A stretch of DNA of 64,000 nt from a gamma proteobacterium SS-5 (GTDB lineage: Bacteria > Pseudomonadota > Gammaproteobacteria > Chromatiales > Chromatiaceae): NCBI GenBank assembly GCA_009497875.2, contig CP032508.2, positions 1,488,001 to 1,552,000 on the forward strand, read 5' to 3'. The notes below the pieces were generated by a model, which was not told the DNA's origin, made no database searches, and saw nothing but the letters and a program-made list of their open reading frames with translations. The position numbers and the translations under genes were made by a program. Positions 11,625 to 20,360 of this stretch are shown here, piece by piece; position 1 is the stretch's first letter; each line of letters starts with the position of its first letter.

Positions 11625-12494
11625 CTACCTGGCCCCATCCCCCGAGGCCTTGATCAGCAGGCGATCCAGCAGCGCCGTGGGCAGCAGGCGCTTGAGCAGA
11701 GCGAACAGATAGGTGGGAAAGGTCACCGGGTAGCGCGCCTTGGGGCGCGGGCTTTCCAGGGCGTGAATCAGCCGCTTGAGCACCGCCTCCGGCGGCAGGG
11801 TAAAGGGCGCGGCCGGGCCTTGTAGGGTCAGGCGTCGTTCCATGGCCGCATATTGCTCGCGGTGGCGGCTGTGGGCCGGGTCTATGTTGCGCTGGAAGCT
11901 GCGGTAGGCATTCTCGCGGAAGCGGCTGAGGATGGGGCCGGGCTGGATCAGGCTGACGTGCACCCCAGTACCGCGCAGCTCCAGGCGCAGGGTGTCGGTC
12001 AGGCCCTCCAGGGCGTATTTGGAGCAGTTGTAGGCGCCCCGGTAGGGCATGGCGACAAAGCCGAGCACAGAGCTGTTGTGCACCAGGCGGCCGCGTCCGG
12101 CGGCGAGCATGGGCCCAAGCGCCAAGCAGCTCAGTTCATGCCAGCCGAGCAGGTTGGTCTCCAGCTGCTGGCGCAGGGTATCGCGGCTGAGGTCTTCCAC
12201 CGCGCCGGGCTGGCCGTAGGCGCCGTTGTTGAACAGGGCGTAGAGCTGGCCATGGGTCGCCGCCATGACCTGCGCGAAGGCCTGCTGGATGCTCTGGCTA
12301 GAGGCCAGATCCAGCTGCAGGGCCTCTAGACCCAGTTGCCGCAGCCGTTCCACATCCTCAGCGCGGCGCGCGCTGGCGAACACCCGGTAGCCGCGCTGCT
12401 GCAAGCCCAGGGCGCAGCACAGGCCGATGCCGCTGGAGCAGCCGGTGATGAGGACGCTGGCGCCGTCCTCAGCGTTTGAGCTTGGCAAAGGCAT
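11625..12494 (-). CDS. short-chain dehydrogenase/reductase
   Basis: Probable NAD(P)-dependent oxidoreductase of the classical SDR family; the substrate is unknown. The 289-aa product has the cofactor motif TGCSSGIG near residue 16, NNGAYG (the NNAG equivalent), an active-site Ser in NSSVLG, and the catalytic YNCSK (YxxxK). The start at 12494 ([11 protein letters not shown]) lies inside the last codons of tex, giving a 26-base overlap and suggesting co-transcription downstream of tex. A longer frame starting at 12620 is improbable because it would run deep into tex. It ends five bases from cbbO, with which it is convergent. Confidence 0.85.
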   Translation of the reverse strand: MPLPSSNAEDGASVLITGCSSGIGLCCALGLQQRGYRVFASARRAEDVERLRQLGLEALQLDLASSQSIQQAFAQVMAATHGQLYALFNNGAYGQPGAVEDLSRDTLRQQLETNLLGWHELSCLALGPMLAAGRGRLVHNSSVLGFVAMPYRGAYNCSKYALEGLTDTLRLELRGTGVHVSLIQPGPILSRFRENAYRSFQRNIDPAHSRHREQYAAMERRLTLQGPAAPFTLPPEAVLKRLIHALESPRPKARYPVTFPTYLFALLKRLLPTALLDRLLIKASGDGAR

Positions 12495-14796
12495 TGGCCA
12501 TGGCGGTAGGCTGGGCCGGCTTGGCAGGTAGCTGGGCGGGCTTTTGCGGCGCCCCACGCCGAGCCGGTCTGCTGCGCTTATCGCTGGCGCCTGCCTGTGC
12601 TTCCTGATCCCGCGGGTCATCGTTGAGGCGCATGGACAGGCCGATACGCTTGCGCGGAATATCCAGCGCCATCACCTTGACCTTGACCACATCACCGGCC
12701 TTGACCACCTGATGGGGGTCCTTGACGAACTTGTCCGACAGCGCGGAGATATGCACCAGGCCATCCTGATGCACGCCGACATCGACGAAGGCACCGAAGT
12801 TGGCGACATTGGTCACCACCCCTTCCAGGATCATGCCCAGCTGCAGGTCGCTGATCTGCTCCACCCCTTCCTTGAACTCGGCGGTCTTGAACTCGGGGCG
12901 GGGGTCGCGACCGGGCTTTTCCAGCTCCTTGAGGATGTCGCGCACCGTCGGCTCGCCGAAGCGCTCATCCACATAATCATTGGCCGCCAGGCGCGAGATC
13001 AGGCCGGTGTTGCCGATCAGCTCGCCGATGGGCTTGCCGGTCTGCTGCAGGATGCGCTGCACCAGCGGGTAGGCCTCAGGATGCACCGCTGAGGCATCCA
13101 GTGGGTTGCTGCCGTTCATCACGCGCAGAAAGCCGGCGCACTGCTCGAAGGTCTTGGGGCCGAGGCGCGGCACCTGCTTGAGCTGCTCGCGGCCGGCAAA
13201 GGTGCCGTGCTGATCGCGGTGGGCGACGATCTGTGCGGCCAGATTGGCCGACAGACCGGCCACCCGCGCCAGCAGGGGTGCCGAGGCGGTATTCAGATCG
13301 ACACCGACGGCGTTGACGCAGTCCTCCACCACCGCATCCAGGGTGCGGGCCAGGCGGGTCTGCGACAGGTCGTGCTGATACTGGCCGACGCCGATGGACT
13401 TGGGATCGATCTTCACCAGCTCCGCCAGGGGGTCCTGCAGGCGGCGGGCGATGGACACCGCGCCGCGCAGGGACACATCCAGCTCGGGGAACTCCCGCGC
13501 CGCCAGCTCTGAGGCGGAATAGACCGAGGCCCCGGCCTCGCTGACCATGATCTTCTGCAGGCGCAGCTGCGGCAACTGCTTCACCAGCTCGGCGGCGAGC
13601 TGATCGGTCTCACGCGAGGCGGTGCCGTTGCCGATGGCGATCAGCTGTACGCCGTGGCGCTGACAGAGCGCGCCGAGCACCGCCAGGGACTGATCCCACT
13701 GCCGCTGCGGCACATGGGGATAGACGGTGGCGGCGTCCAGCAGCTTACCAGTGGCATCCACCACCGCCACCTTGACCCCAGTGCGCAGGCCGGGGTCCAG
13801 CCCCAGGGTGGCGCGGGGTCCGGCCGGGGCGGCCAGCAGCAAGTCCTGCAGGTTGCGCGCAAACACGCGGATCGCTTCTTCCTCCGCCACCTCGCGCAGG
13901 CTGCCGAACAGGTCGGTCTCCAGGTGAAAGGCCAGCTTGACGCGCCAAGTCCAGCGCACCGTCTCCTTGAGCCAGGCATCCGCCGGGCGCTGTTGATCGC
14001 TGATGCCAAAGTGGGCGGCGATGCGCCGCTCGCAGCGGCCCAGCTCGTTATGGCCCAGGCCTTCATCATCGGCCAGCGCCAGGTTCAGATTCAGCACCCC
14101 CTCCTTGCGCCCGCGAAACAGCGCCAGGGCGCGGTGCGAGGGCGCCTTGGCCAGGGGCTCGCTGTAATCGAAATAATCGGCAAACTTGGCCCCCTCCGTC
14201 TCCTTACCCGCCACCAGTTGGGCGCGCAGCTGGCTCTCCTGCTGCAACAGCTGGCGCAGATCGCCCAACAGCTCGGCATCCTCGGCAAAGTGCTCCATCA
14301 GAATCTGCCGCGCGCCATCGAGCGCCGCTGCGGCATCGGCCACGCCCTTGTCGGCATCCACAAAGGCCGCCGCCCGCAGCGCCGGGTCTTGAGTGGGATC
14401 ATCCAGCAAGCTCAGGGCCAGGGGCTCCAGCCCGGCCTCGCGGGCAATCGCCGCCTTGGTGCGGCGCTTCTGCTTGTAGGGCAGATAGAGGTCTTCCAGG
14501 CGCACCTTGGACTCCGCCGCCTGGATGGCGCTGGCCAGCTCCGGGGTCAGCTTGCCCTGCTCCTCAATGGACTTAAGCACGCTGACGCGTCGCTCCTCCA
14601 GCTCGGTGAGATAGCCCAGACGTTCTTCCAGGTGGCGCAGCTGGGTATCGTCCAGACCGCCATGCACCTCCTTGCGGTAACGGGCAATGAAGGGGATGGT
14701 CGCCCCCTCGGCCAGCAGCTGCATCACCGCCTCCACCTGGGCAGGACGACAGCTGAGTTCTTCGGCAATACGCACGGGGATGGGGGCAAGGCTCAT
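12469..14796 (-). CDS. tex: Tex family transcription accessory / S1 RNA-binding protein
   Basis: Conserved cytoplasmic nucleic-acid-binding protein linked to transcription and stress tolerance; its exact role is debated. The 775-aa product shows the family layout: helical Tex_N (about 1-190), YqgF-like RNase H fold (about 325-450, [17 protein letters not shown]), helix-hairpin-helix repeats (about 490-560, [16 protein letters not shown]), and an S1 domain (about 645-715, [21 protein letters not shown]). The C-terminal tail is basic and rich in Pro, Ala and Lys. Its 3' end overlaps the start of the SDR gene. Confidence 0.96.
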   Translation of the reverse strand: MSLAPIPVRIAEELSCRPAQVEAVMQLLAEGATIPFIARYRKEVHGGLDDTQLRHLEERLGYLTELEERRVSVLKSIEEQGKLTPELASAIQAAESKVRLEDLYLPYKQKRRTKAAIAREAGLEPLALSLLDDPTQDPALRAAAFVDADKGVADAAAALDGARQILMEHFAEDAELLGDLRQLLQQESQLRAQLVAGKETEGAKFADYFDYSEPLAKAPSHRALALFRGRKEGVLNLNLALADDEGLGHNELGRCERRIAAHFGISDQQRPADAWLKETVRWTWRVKLAFHLETDLFGSLREVAEEEAIRVFARNLQDLLLAAPAGPRATLGLDPGLRTGVKVAVVDATGKLLDAATVYPHVPQRQWDQSLAVLGALCQRHGVQLIAIGNGTASRETDQLAAELVKQLPQLRLQKIMVSEAGASVYSASELAAREFPELDVSLRGAVSIARRLQDPLAELVKIDPKSIGVGQYQHDLSQTRLARTLDAVVEDCVNAVGVDLNTASAPLLARVAGLSANLAAQIVAHRDQHGTFAGREQLKQVPRLGPKTFEQCAGFLRVMNGSNPLDASAVHPEAYPLVQRILQQTGKPIGELIGNTGLISRLAANDYVDERFGEPTVRDILKELEKPGRDPRPEFKTAEFKEGVEQISDLQLGMILEGVVTNVANFGAFVDVGVHQDGLVHISALSDKFVKDPHQVVKAGDVVKVKVMALDIPRKRIGLSMRLNDDPRDQEAQAGASDKRSRPARRGAPQKPAQLPAKPAQPTAMANAFAKLKR

Positions 14797-14820
14797 GGGC
14801 GTTCCAGAATAGGGTCACCA

Positions 14821-14910
14821 GAATAGGGTCAGGTCTAGAATCATAGCTTTTTTTCGTCTTTGGAGGTAAGAGCAGAGCCTGAATTCTGAAATCTAGACCT
14901 GACCCCCTTT
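14821..14910. repeat. 80-bp element with GGGTCAGGTCTAGA terminal inverted repeats, copy 1
   Basis: A perfect 14-bp inverted repeat (GGGTCAGGTCTAGA at 14826-14839 and its complement at 14892-14905) encloses about 52 bases that include GTCTTTGGAGGTAAG. An almost identical copy lies at 15430-15508, so two direct copies flank the small gene at 14923-15312. It is a non-coding mini-element of unknown mobiliser. Confidence 0.8.
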
Positions 14911-14922
14911 TCGGGGTGTCTA

Positions 14923-15312
14923 TCAGGCCGCCAGTGCCTTGACCCAATGCTCCATGGCCTCGTTGGCCACAGGCATGGGGGCCTCCAGGAAAGAGATGAC
15001 AAAGCGATCGGCGTACTCGGCAACGCCAATGGAGCGTGGCCGCACCGAGAGCATTTCCGGTTTGGGTAGCTTGGTGCCGAAGCAGAAAACGATATTCTTG
15101 GCCGCCACCAGACCGGGGGCCAATTCACCTTCTGGCAGGGCCTTGGTGTGGGCGTAGTGATCAAACTCGGCGATATAGGCGGCCACTGGGTGCTTGTCGA
15201 TGGCGTCCTTGAGGTAGGCCAGTATGGCGTCGGTGTCGGCATAAGGGGTCTCGCCCTTGGCCAGTTCCAGCACATAAACGGGGTATTTTTCTTGCAGTAA
15301 CTGCTGTTTCAT
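14923..15312 (-). CDS. conserved small protein of unknown function (129 aa)
   Basis: I do not recognise a characterised family. The 129-aa product (MKQQLLQEKYPVYVLELAKG...) is soluble, acidic overall, and has no signal peptide or membrane segment. It contains possible metal-binding or redox residues in its middle (EFDHYAHTK, KNIVFCFGTKLP). Codon use and GC content match neighbouring core genes, so it appears resident rather than newly acquired. It is enclosed by two direct copies of a mini-element with GGGTCAGGTCTAGA ends, which isolates it from tex and from the downstream nuclease gene. A domain-of-unknown-function protein seen in sulfur bacteria is possible. Confidence 0.75.
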   Translation of the reverse strand: MKQQLLQEKYPVYVLELAKGETPYADTDAILAYLKDAIDKHPVAAYIAEFDHYAHTKALPEGELAPGLVAAKNIVFCFGTKLPKPEMLSVRPRSIGVAEYADRFVISFLEAPMPVANEAMEHWVKALAA

Positions 15313-15400
15313 CGAGCACTCCAGGGTCGGGAAGGAAAGCGCTCTAGCTTAGTCGCAGAGGGGGCTGGTGGCATTGAATTCAATCAATCACACAAGAGCA

Positions 15401-15535
15401 GAATAGGGTCAGGTCTAGAGAGCAGAATAGGGTCAGGTCTAGAATCATAGCTTTTTTCGTCTTTGGAGGTAAGAACAGAGCCTGAATTCTAAAATCTAGA
15501 CCTGACCCCTTTTCTGTTTTAGACCTGACCCCTTT
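15401..15535. repeat. GGGTCAGGTCTAGA element, copy 2 with duplicated ends
   Basis: GGGTCAGGTCTAGA occurs twice in tandem at the left (15406-15419, 15430-15443). The complementary end occurs at 15495-15508, and again in shortened form (AGACCTGACCCC, about 15521). The interior matches the copy at 14840-14891 apart from a few substitutions. The doubled ends suggest repeated insertion or slippage at the same point. Confidence 0.8.
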
Positions 15536-15547
15536 TCTGTTTCGGGT

Positions 15548-16087
15548 TCAGTATTTGCTCCAGGCGGCCATGGCCTTGGCGGTGGCATCGGCCCAGAGGC
15601 CGCGGTTTTCCACCTTGGCCTGCAGCGTGCTTGCCCTGTGCGGGGAGGGGGTATCGGCCGGCTTGGTGGGTACCGCATAGCCCTCGGCCACCAGGGTGGC
15701 GGCCAGGGAGCGGCCCTGGGCATCGAATACCTCGCCGTTGATGCGGCCGTAGCGGTCGCGCAGGTCGGGGTCGAAACGCGCCTGGAAGGGACCAAGGCTG
15801 GCGATGAGCTGCTTCAGCCGCGCCGTGCTGGCCTGGCCCAGCGCGAGCAGGCTGTTGCGATCCAGCCCGGTGGTCTGCAGGTCGAGCAGCAGCTTGGGGT
15901 TGTTGCTGTCCTCGGGGGCGTCTATGTCCAGCAGCTGCAGGCGTATCTCCTTGCCGTTGAAGGGGATGAGGACGGTATCGCCGTCCTCAACGGCAAGCGT
16001 ATCCAGGTCGATCTGCATTTCAGCGGCCAGCGCCAGCGGGGCCTGCAGCCATAGCAGGCTAGAGATCAGTAGAATGGATTTGGTCAT
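15548..16087 (-). CDS. secreted thermonuclease-family (SNase-like) protein
   Basis: Probable exported nuclease of the staphylococcal nuclease fold. The 179-aa product begins with a signal peptide (MTKSILLISSLLWLQAPLALA), then the SNase core: EDGDTVLIPFNGKEIRLQLL with the DIDAPE motif, DRYGRINGEVFD, and LVAEGYAVPTK. Catalytic Arg and Glu equivalents are present in these motifs, though full activity cannot be judged by eye. It stands alone between the GGGTCAGG mini-element and a half MITE. Fragments of related nuclease genes occur at 20.4 and 21.7-21.95 kb, so this family has been duplicated or repeatedly acquired here. Confidence 0.82.
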   Translation of the reverse strand: MTKSILLISSLLWLQAPLALAAEMQIDLDTLAVEDGDTVLIPFNGKEIRLQLLDIDAPEDSNNPKLLLDLQTTGLDRNSLLALGQASTARLKQLIASLGPFQARFDPDLRDRYGRINGEVFDAQGRSLAATLVAEGYAVPTKPADTPSPHRASTLQAKVENRGLWADATAKAMAAWSKY

Positions 16088-16178
16088 CTTGTTCTCACTT
16101 CAGTTCAAGAAGAAACTGGGGCCAAGTCTAGAATAGAGGCCTTTAATCGGCTAAGCAACGAAAATGAGTTGGGTCTAG

Positions 16179-16271
16179 GAGCCTGTCGGATTTAGGATGC
16201 TCCTACTGCGCCGGTGGGAAGAACGGCCCAGAATGGTTTTAAACATTGGCCTTGATTTTTCGTTGCGTAGG
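16179..16271. mobile_element. MITE copy 1, truncated (one end only)
   Basis: Begins after CTAG with GAGCCTGTCGGATTTAGG and matches the first 93 bases of the complete element at 37869. The match stops at CGTTGCGTAGG, where integrase-derived sequence begins. The other end is missing. Confidence 0.85.
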
Positions 16272-16272
16272 T

Positions 16273-16498
16273 GTCGGTCCCGCCCTGTATCTGCTGGCGA
16301 GCCTTGGCCTTGGCTTCGCGGGCGTCAGCCAGAGATACCTCCGGGTACTTGCCCAGCGCCAGCAGCTTCTCCAGGCTTCAGCCGCCAAAGTCTTGAGCCG
16401 TTGGGCATGACATGCAGGAACAGCCCTTCACCGTCCGCCAGCTTGTAAGCCTTCTCGGCGGGCTTGGCGTTCTTCACTTGTTGCGCAGTCAGTTTCAC
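16273..16498 (-). pseudogene. tyrosine integrase remnant (P4-type, DUF4102 N-terminal domain)
   Basis: From a GTG at 16498, preceded by GGAGGTGAG, the frame reads KLTAQQVKNAKPAEKAYKLA and then GLFLHVMPNGSRLW, the arm-binding N-terminal domain of P4-type integrases. It then shifts frame: LEKLLALGKYPEVSLADARE continues in another frame after a small internal deletion. The rest (core-binding and catalytic domains) is lost where the half MITE begins. Its location just beyond the 3' end of tRNA-Cys fits integration at that tRNA. It is inactive, marking a decayed integrative element. Confidence 0.85.
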
Positions 16499-16861
16499 CT
16501 TCTCACCTCCTGGGGGTATCGCTTTTGAGGTCAGAATCCACCAGCCCAGCAATGACACGCACTTGGCGGCCATGAGAAGGGGTCTTGTCCGTGCTGCAAC
16601 CTGCACTCTGGTAAGAGTTTTTTTGCCGCATCCAAATTCAGGAGCAATCAGGCTGTATTTTCAGCTGGTGGCATTCCGCAGAGAGGTCATTCCCCCCTGA
16701 TTGGGGGTAGATTTTTTACCCCCTGGAAAATCCCCCCAAATCTACCCCCACTTTTGCGGGTACCCCTGGGGGTTCCTGGGAATAAATGATAGATCACGGA
16801 GATAAAAAACCAGCTTTTCGCTTGGTTAGGGGGGTTGGTGGGAGTGTCTAGGAGGGGTGTT
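16499..16861. other. non-coding interval between integrase remnant and tRNA-Cys
   Basis: No supported gene. It contains a perfect 12-bp inverted repeat GGGGGTAGATTT (16703-16714) / AAATCTACCCCC (16738-16749) and further C-runs. It is a plausible remnant of the attachment-side control region of an integrative element, such as arm-type sites. This is inferred from position only. Confidence 0.5.
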
Positions 16862-16935
16862 TGGAGGCTCAGGCCGGAATCGAACCGACGTACACGGATT
16901 TGCAATCCGCTGCATAGCCACTCTGCCACTGAGCC
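16862..16935 (-). tRNA. tRNA-Cys (anticodon GCA)
   Basis: On the minus strand the sequence opens GGCTCAGTGGCAGAG, pairs its acceptor GGCTCAG with CTGAGCC, has anticodon loop GGATTGCAAATCC (anticodon GCA) and the T-loop GGTTCGATTCC, and ends in an encoded TCCA. The complete 74-nt cloverleaf is visible. An integrase remnant lies on the 3' side and a transposase remnant on the 5' side, making it the anchor of the accessory region. Confidence 0.97.
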
Positions 16936-16977
16936 GAACGGGATTGCGCATTATAGCGATCCTTTGGCGGGGGTCAA

Positions 16978-17124
16978 ATCAACAAGCGGGAGGCCGGTCT
17001 GCTGGAGAAGCTGCGTATCGAGTTCACCAAGTCACGTTCGCGGCACTCCAACGACAACGCTTTGGCGGATGGAAAAAACGGTGCCGTGGTCAGAAAGCTG
17101 TTCGGTTACAGCCACATACCACAA
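16978..17124 (+). pseudogene. transposase integrase-core C-terminal remnant
   Basis: An open stretch reads NKREAGLLEKLRIEFTKSR followed by SRHSNDNALADGKNG and AVVRKLFGYSHIP. This is the end of an integrase-core (DDE) transposase of the type that normally reads ALVESKNGAVVRK. The expected glutamate of that motif is missing here (ADGKNG). The upstream part is absent and the frame runs into unrelated sequence near 17130. It abuts the 5' end of tRNA-Cys by about 40 bases. Confidence 0.75.
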
Positions 17125-18224
17125 CAGAACAAAATAGGGGACGTACCCCTATTGCCCTTACTTTTTTTGGGGCGCAAGCCCACCTTATGGAGCGCAGCGA
17201 CACCGCGAAGCAAGGCGAGCGGCCTGGGGGTTTGGGGGCATGCCCCCAAGTAGAAACAGCCGCGCAGCACCTTAGCGGGATGGGATGGGATGAACAACCG
17301 GCTTTGCCCAGTCAGGGAAGGCTGGGCAGAACCCACCGACCCGACTCCCCGAGCAGGGATGCTGGGGGATTAAAACAGCCCTGGTGAGCCCAAGCCCGGA
17401 CGGCACCGGGCTGGCCAGCACCCCGCCAAAGCCCCCGAGCAACGATCATGGGGCAAGGCGGCCACCCCAGAAGATAAAAGTCGCCTTGCCCCTGATCGTT
17501 CCCTCCCCCCAACCCCTTCCCGGAGGGAGGCGACTGCAGGGATGCAGGAGGTAGAATAGCGTCAGGAACAGCTGTCGAGGGAGCAAACGAGCGCTTCGCG
17601 AGTTTCACAGTAAGGATGCTGGGGGATCAAACAGCCGGACGGGGCTCCGCCTCGGGGGTCTGGGGCTCTTCCCAGGGCAGAACAACTCGGGGGCCGCTAT
17701 CAGCGCCAGCGCGGGGCACAGGCCCCACCAACACCTCAGCACCAATCCGGCGGGCCGTGGAGCCGCCCCACCCCAGTGCAGGTTGCCGCAGCTTCCGGCA
17801 CGGTGCTGATCCCTGCGCCGGCCTGATCATCCCCTATCCTGCAGCGGCTGATGGCTCGGCATCGGGTCCGGCATCTGTCTCAGGAGCGGGAATCGCGAAT
17901 GCTGTCGCCGCGCTGGTCGATCCCGCCGCCGCAATCGCTGCCAGTCGGGTTCGACCTCCAGGCGGGCGCAACGGTGCATCGGTGCATAGCGACGGGCCAT
18001 CACCAGCAGTCCGCCCACAGATGGGACCCGGAAGCGCAGCACCGATTCCAGACTCCCCCTCCTTCGCCAGAAAATCCGTAAATCACACCCCCACTCATAA
18101 CGCGAGGGTTTCTGTCATTAGGGGCGCACTTGGGGTACGTCCCCATTATTCAATTTGAATTGATATGATGCCTGTGCTACAGATGCAGTATCGATCGGAT
18201 AATTAACCTACCAAGGGGCTTTCC
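17125..18224. other. 1.1-kb gene-poor repeat region
   Basis: No ORF here looks like a real protein. It holds a hairpin AATAGGGG-ACGTA-CCCCTATT (17133-17153), a long inverted repeat (17441-17460 with 17482-17500, around AACGATCATGGGGCAAGGCG), a 48-bp module (17531-17578) followed by a shared GGGAGCAAACGAGCGCTTCG repeat, a duplicated GGATGCTGGGGGAT string (about 17358 and 17613), and a second GGGGTACGTCCCC palindrome (18132-18144) just upstream of the AbrB-transposase chimera. Confidence 0.65.
17531..17578 (+). repeat. 48-bp module, copy 5
   Basis: Begins CGACTGCAGGGATGCAG and ends GCTGTCGA, with the CTGC/GCAG stem, then GAGGTAG and a second stem ATAGC/GCTGT. The following about 33 bases (GGGAGCAAACGAGCGCTTCG...) are shared with 28439-28471. 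Confidence 0.75.
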
Positions 18225-19061
18225 ATGCTGGCAGTGACCGTTTCTCCCAAATTTCAGGTTGTGATTCCACAGGCGGTTCGAGAGCAGTTGCACATCGAAG
18301 CAGGGCAGAAACTGCAAGTACTGGCGTATGAGCATCGAATTGAGTTTTTACCTGTTGAAAGTCCGCAGACTCTGCGAGGCTTTCTGCCGGGAATAGCCAC
18401 TGATGTGCCCAGTTTGCGTGACCTGCAGGCAGAGCAGCGGCGTCTGGAGCAGGCTGGCAAGCCCGTGAAGGCCTTCAAGACCTACCCCTTGGGCTATGTG
18501 CACATCGATCTCAAGTACTTGCCCCGCATGGCAGATGAGACCAGGCGATGTTACCTGTATGTGGCAATCGAGCGCTCCACGCGCTGGGTACACATGGAGA
18601 TCCATGGCGACAAGAGTGCCGAAACGGCCAGTCGGTTTTTGCAGAATGCCATCGACAAAGCCCCGTTTCACATCAAAACCATCTTGACCGATAACGGTAA
18701 GGAATTCACTGATCGTTTCGTGGCCAATGGAGAGCGAGAACCCACCGGCTCACACCTGTTTGATCAGGTGTGTACCCAGCAGTCGATCGAGCATCGCCTA
18801 ATCAAGCCGAGGCACCCACAAACCAATGGCATGGTAGAGCGTTTTAACGGGCGTATCAGCGAGATACTGGCCACTCACCACTACGACTCCAGGCGCAGCC
18901 TAGCAGAGGCCCTAGAGCACTACCTGATGGTCTATAATTACCACATCCCTCAGAAGGCACTGGGGCACAAAACGCCTGTGCAAGCATTGAAGGAGTGGCA
19001 GAAAAAGGCACCGGAACTGTTTAATAAAAGCACTGATGATCAGCCGGGACTCGACAGTTGA
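18225..19061 (+). CDS. AbrB-type antitoxin domain fused to IS481-family transposase (chimeric ORF)
   Basis: One 278-aa open frame joins two unrelated parts. Residues 1-60 are an AbrB/SpoVT DNA-binding antitoxin domain (LAVTVSPKFQVVIPQAVREQ, then RIEFLPV and GFLPGI). From about residue 62 (PSLRDLQAEQRRLEQ) to the end it is an IS481-family DDE transposase with Asp95 (HIDLKY), Asp156 (LTDNGKEF) and Glu205 (GMVERFNGR), finishing with the family-like QPGLDS tail. The transposase lacks its own N-terminal helix-turn-helix domain. The junction is near nucleotide 18405. The most economical explanation is deletion of the IS left end, fusing it in frame to a resident antitoxin whose toxin partner was lost. 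An AAGGGG ribosome binding site precedes the ATG, so a chimeric protein could be made. Confidence 0.88.
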   Translation: MLAVTVSPKFQVVIPQAVREQLHIEAGQKLQVLAYEHRIEFLPVESPQTLRGFLPGIATDVPSLRDLQAEQRRLEQAGKPVKAFKTYPLGYVHIDLKYLPRMADETRRCYLYVAIERSTRWVHMEIHGDKSAETASRFLQNAIDKAPFHIKTILTDNGKEFTDRFVANGEREPTGSHLFDQVCTQQSIEHRLIKPRHPQTNGMVERFNGRISEILATHHYDSRRSLAEALEHYLMVYNYHIPQKALGHKTPVQALKEWQKKAPELFNKSTDDQPGLDS

Positions 19062-19236
19062 CCAGTTGCGCCACCTCAACCCCCTTGGAGCGGGCGTGTT
19101 CCTGTAGATAGCGCTCCACGTCCTCATCGAGGTAGACCGGCAAATGGTGGCGGGCTTTCGGGCGGAAGAACTTGCCGCGCTCACCCTGGGAAAAATCGGT
19201 GTCGGCTTTCAGGGACGCTGGTCGCACGGAGAGCAC
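19057..19236 (-). pseudogene. CopG-like antitoxin, 3' end cut off by IS481 end
   Basis: From a GTG at 19236, two bases after the brnA stop, the frame reads DFSQGERGKFFRPKARHHLP, VYLDEDVERYLQEHARSKG and VEVAQLVN, a CopG/ribbon-helix-helix-type small protein. At 19056 it runs into TGTCGAGTCCCGGCTGATCA, which is the outer end of the IS481 copy (reverse of the end of the chimeric gene). Its true C-terminus is therefore missing. Confidence 0.7.
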
Positions 19237-19238
19237 AA

Positions 19239-19493
19239 TCAGCCCTCGCGGATCGCGCTCAGCTCGTCGTGGATCACCTGGCGGATGGCCTCCAGCGTTG
19301 GCGGCGCATCCTGCTGCAGGTATTCACGCAGCGCCCGGTTGATTTCTGTCTGGTAGCCGCTGCCGCTTGCTTCCGCCTTGGCGCGAAAGGCGTCCAGTAT
19401 CTCGTCGTCTAACATGATGGTGATGCGGGATTTCCCTGTGCTTTTGGCTACAGCTCCGCGCGTTCCCATGGAGAAATCGTATCGGTCTTTCAT
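19239..19493 (-). CDS. brnA: BrnA-family antitoxin
   Basis: Antitoxin partner of BrnT. It binds the toxin through its N-terminal part and represses the operon through a ribbon-helix-helix domain. The 84-aa product shows the RHH core KSRITIMLDDEILDAFRAKA followed by GYQTEINRALREYL, the diagnostic BrnA pattern. It begins four bases after the brnT stop codon, the usual toxin-first order of brnTA operons. A truncated CopG-like gene continues directly downstream. It appears intact. Confidence 0.9.
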   Translation of the reverse strand: MKDRYDFSMGTRGAVAKSTGKSRITIMLDDEILDAFRAKAEASGSGYQTEINRALREYLQQDAPPTLEAIRQVIHDELSAIREG

Positions 19494-19497
19494 TGGG

Positions 19498-19764
19498 TCA
19501 CCCTTCGTAGGCTTTACGTTCGCTCGGATCGGCCCTGCGGGCCGAGATGATGCGGATGCAGTCCGTCCCGCATTCCGTCCAGCACACCACCAGCAACCGT
19601 GAGAAGCTATCCATGCCGAGGGTTACTTGGCGAAACTCATCCTGGTCGCGGTCTTCGATGGTGATGGCCATCGGGTCATAGAACACGCCTTCGCAATCGG
19701 CGGAGCTGATCTTGTGCTTGCGGATGTTGGCGGTGTTCTTGGCGATGTCATACTGAATCTCCAT
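19498..19764 (-). CDS. brnT: BrnT-family ribonuclease toxin
   Basis: Type II TA toxin with a RelE-like fold that cleaves RNA and inhibits translation when free. The 88-aa product has BrnT features: IQYDIAKNTANIRKHKIS at the N-terminus, GVFYDPMAITIEDRD, GMDSFSRLLVVCWTE, and the C-terminal RIISARRADPSERKAYEG with its conserved Arg-rich motif. The length is typical and no lesion is visible. An AT-rich promoter-like stretch (TATATGTATTTAATGC, read on the minus strand) lies just upstream and would be the site of BrnA autoregulation. Confidence 0.92.
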   Translation of the reverse strand: MEIQYDIAKNTANIRKHKISSADCEGVFYDPMAITIEDRDQDEFRQVTLGMDSFSRLLVVCWTECGTDCIRIISARRADPSERKAYEG

Positions 19765-19861
19765 GCCTCGATTATGTGCATTAAATACATATATCGCAAG
19801 CTAGCCTGAAGCGGTGCGCGCGTTGTCTGGCTACCCCCACCTGGGGCAGCCCCGCCAACCA

Positions 19862-20323
19862 TCACACCGCCGCATACAGCTCGCCTTCCAGCTTGCGGGC
19901 CTGGCCTATGGCTACCAGTGTTTCGAGGATTTCGGCGATGCGCTTGAGCTGGGCGCGTTTGAAGGTGCGGGCCAGTTGGTCGGCGCTGGCGGGGTCTGGG
20001 TGTTGGTCGAGGGCGGTGCGCAGGGCTTGGACCTGTTCGGGCAGGGTTTTGGGCCAGTCCAGTTTGCTGGTTTCGCTGGCGGCTGCGGCGGGGTTGTCGA
20101 GCTCGGCGGCCTGTTGGCTGGCGGTTTGGCCCTGGGGGTTTTGGTAGTCGGGGCGCAGCCAGCGGATGAGGCCGCGCTGTTCCTCCAAGGCGCGCTGGGC
20201 GTTGAGGTCCACCAGGCTTTGCAGCAGTTCTTCTTCGGCCTCAGCCTGGTCGTCGGGCTTGTCCGGCCAGGGGGTGGTGGCACCGGGGCTGACGTGGTGC
20301 CGGGTATTACTGCCGGTGATAGC
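19862..20323 (-). pseudogene. C-terminal fragment of a class I SAM-dependent DNA methyltransferase
   Basis: The open frame reads GSNTRHHVSPGATTPWPDKP and, after an acidic stretch, LVDLNAQRALEEQRGLIRWL then RPDYQNPQG, and ends ARKLEGELYAAV. This is the characteristic tail of large Eco57I/MmeI-like methyltransferase-restriction proteins. An in-frame stop at 20324-20326 and unrelated nuclease sequence beyond it show that the catalytic part is missing. Internal starts could give a 116-aa peptide, but function is unlikely. Confidence 0.75.
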
Positions 20324-20360
20324 TCAATTATGCCCAAGCAAAGCCGGAGTGCAAACCGGG

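Noticed and set aside
17616-18158. 180-aa frame in the repeat region upstream of the AbrB chimera
   Set aside because: Low-complexity Pro/Ser/Ala/Gly composition, no ribosome binding site and overlap with repeats; no family resemblance on either strand.
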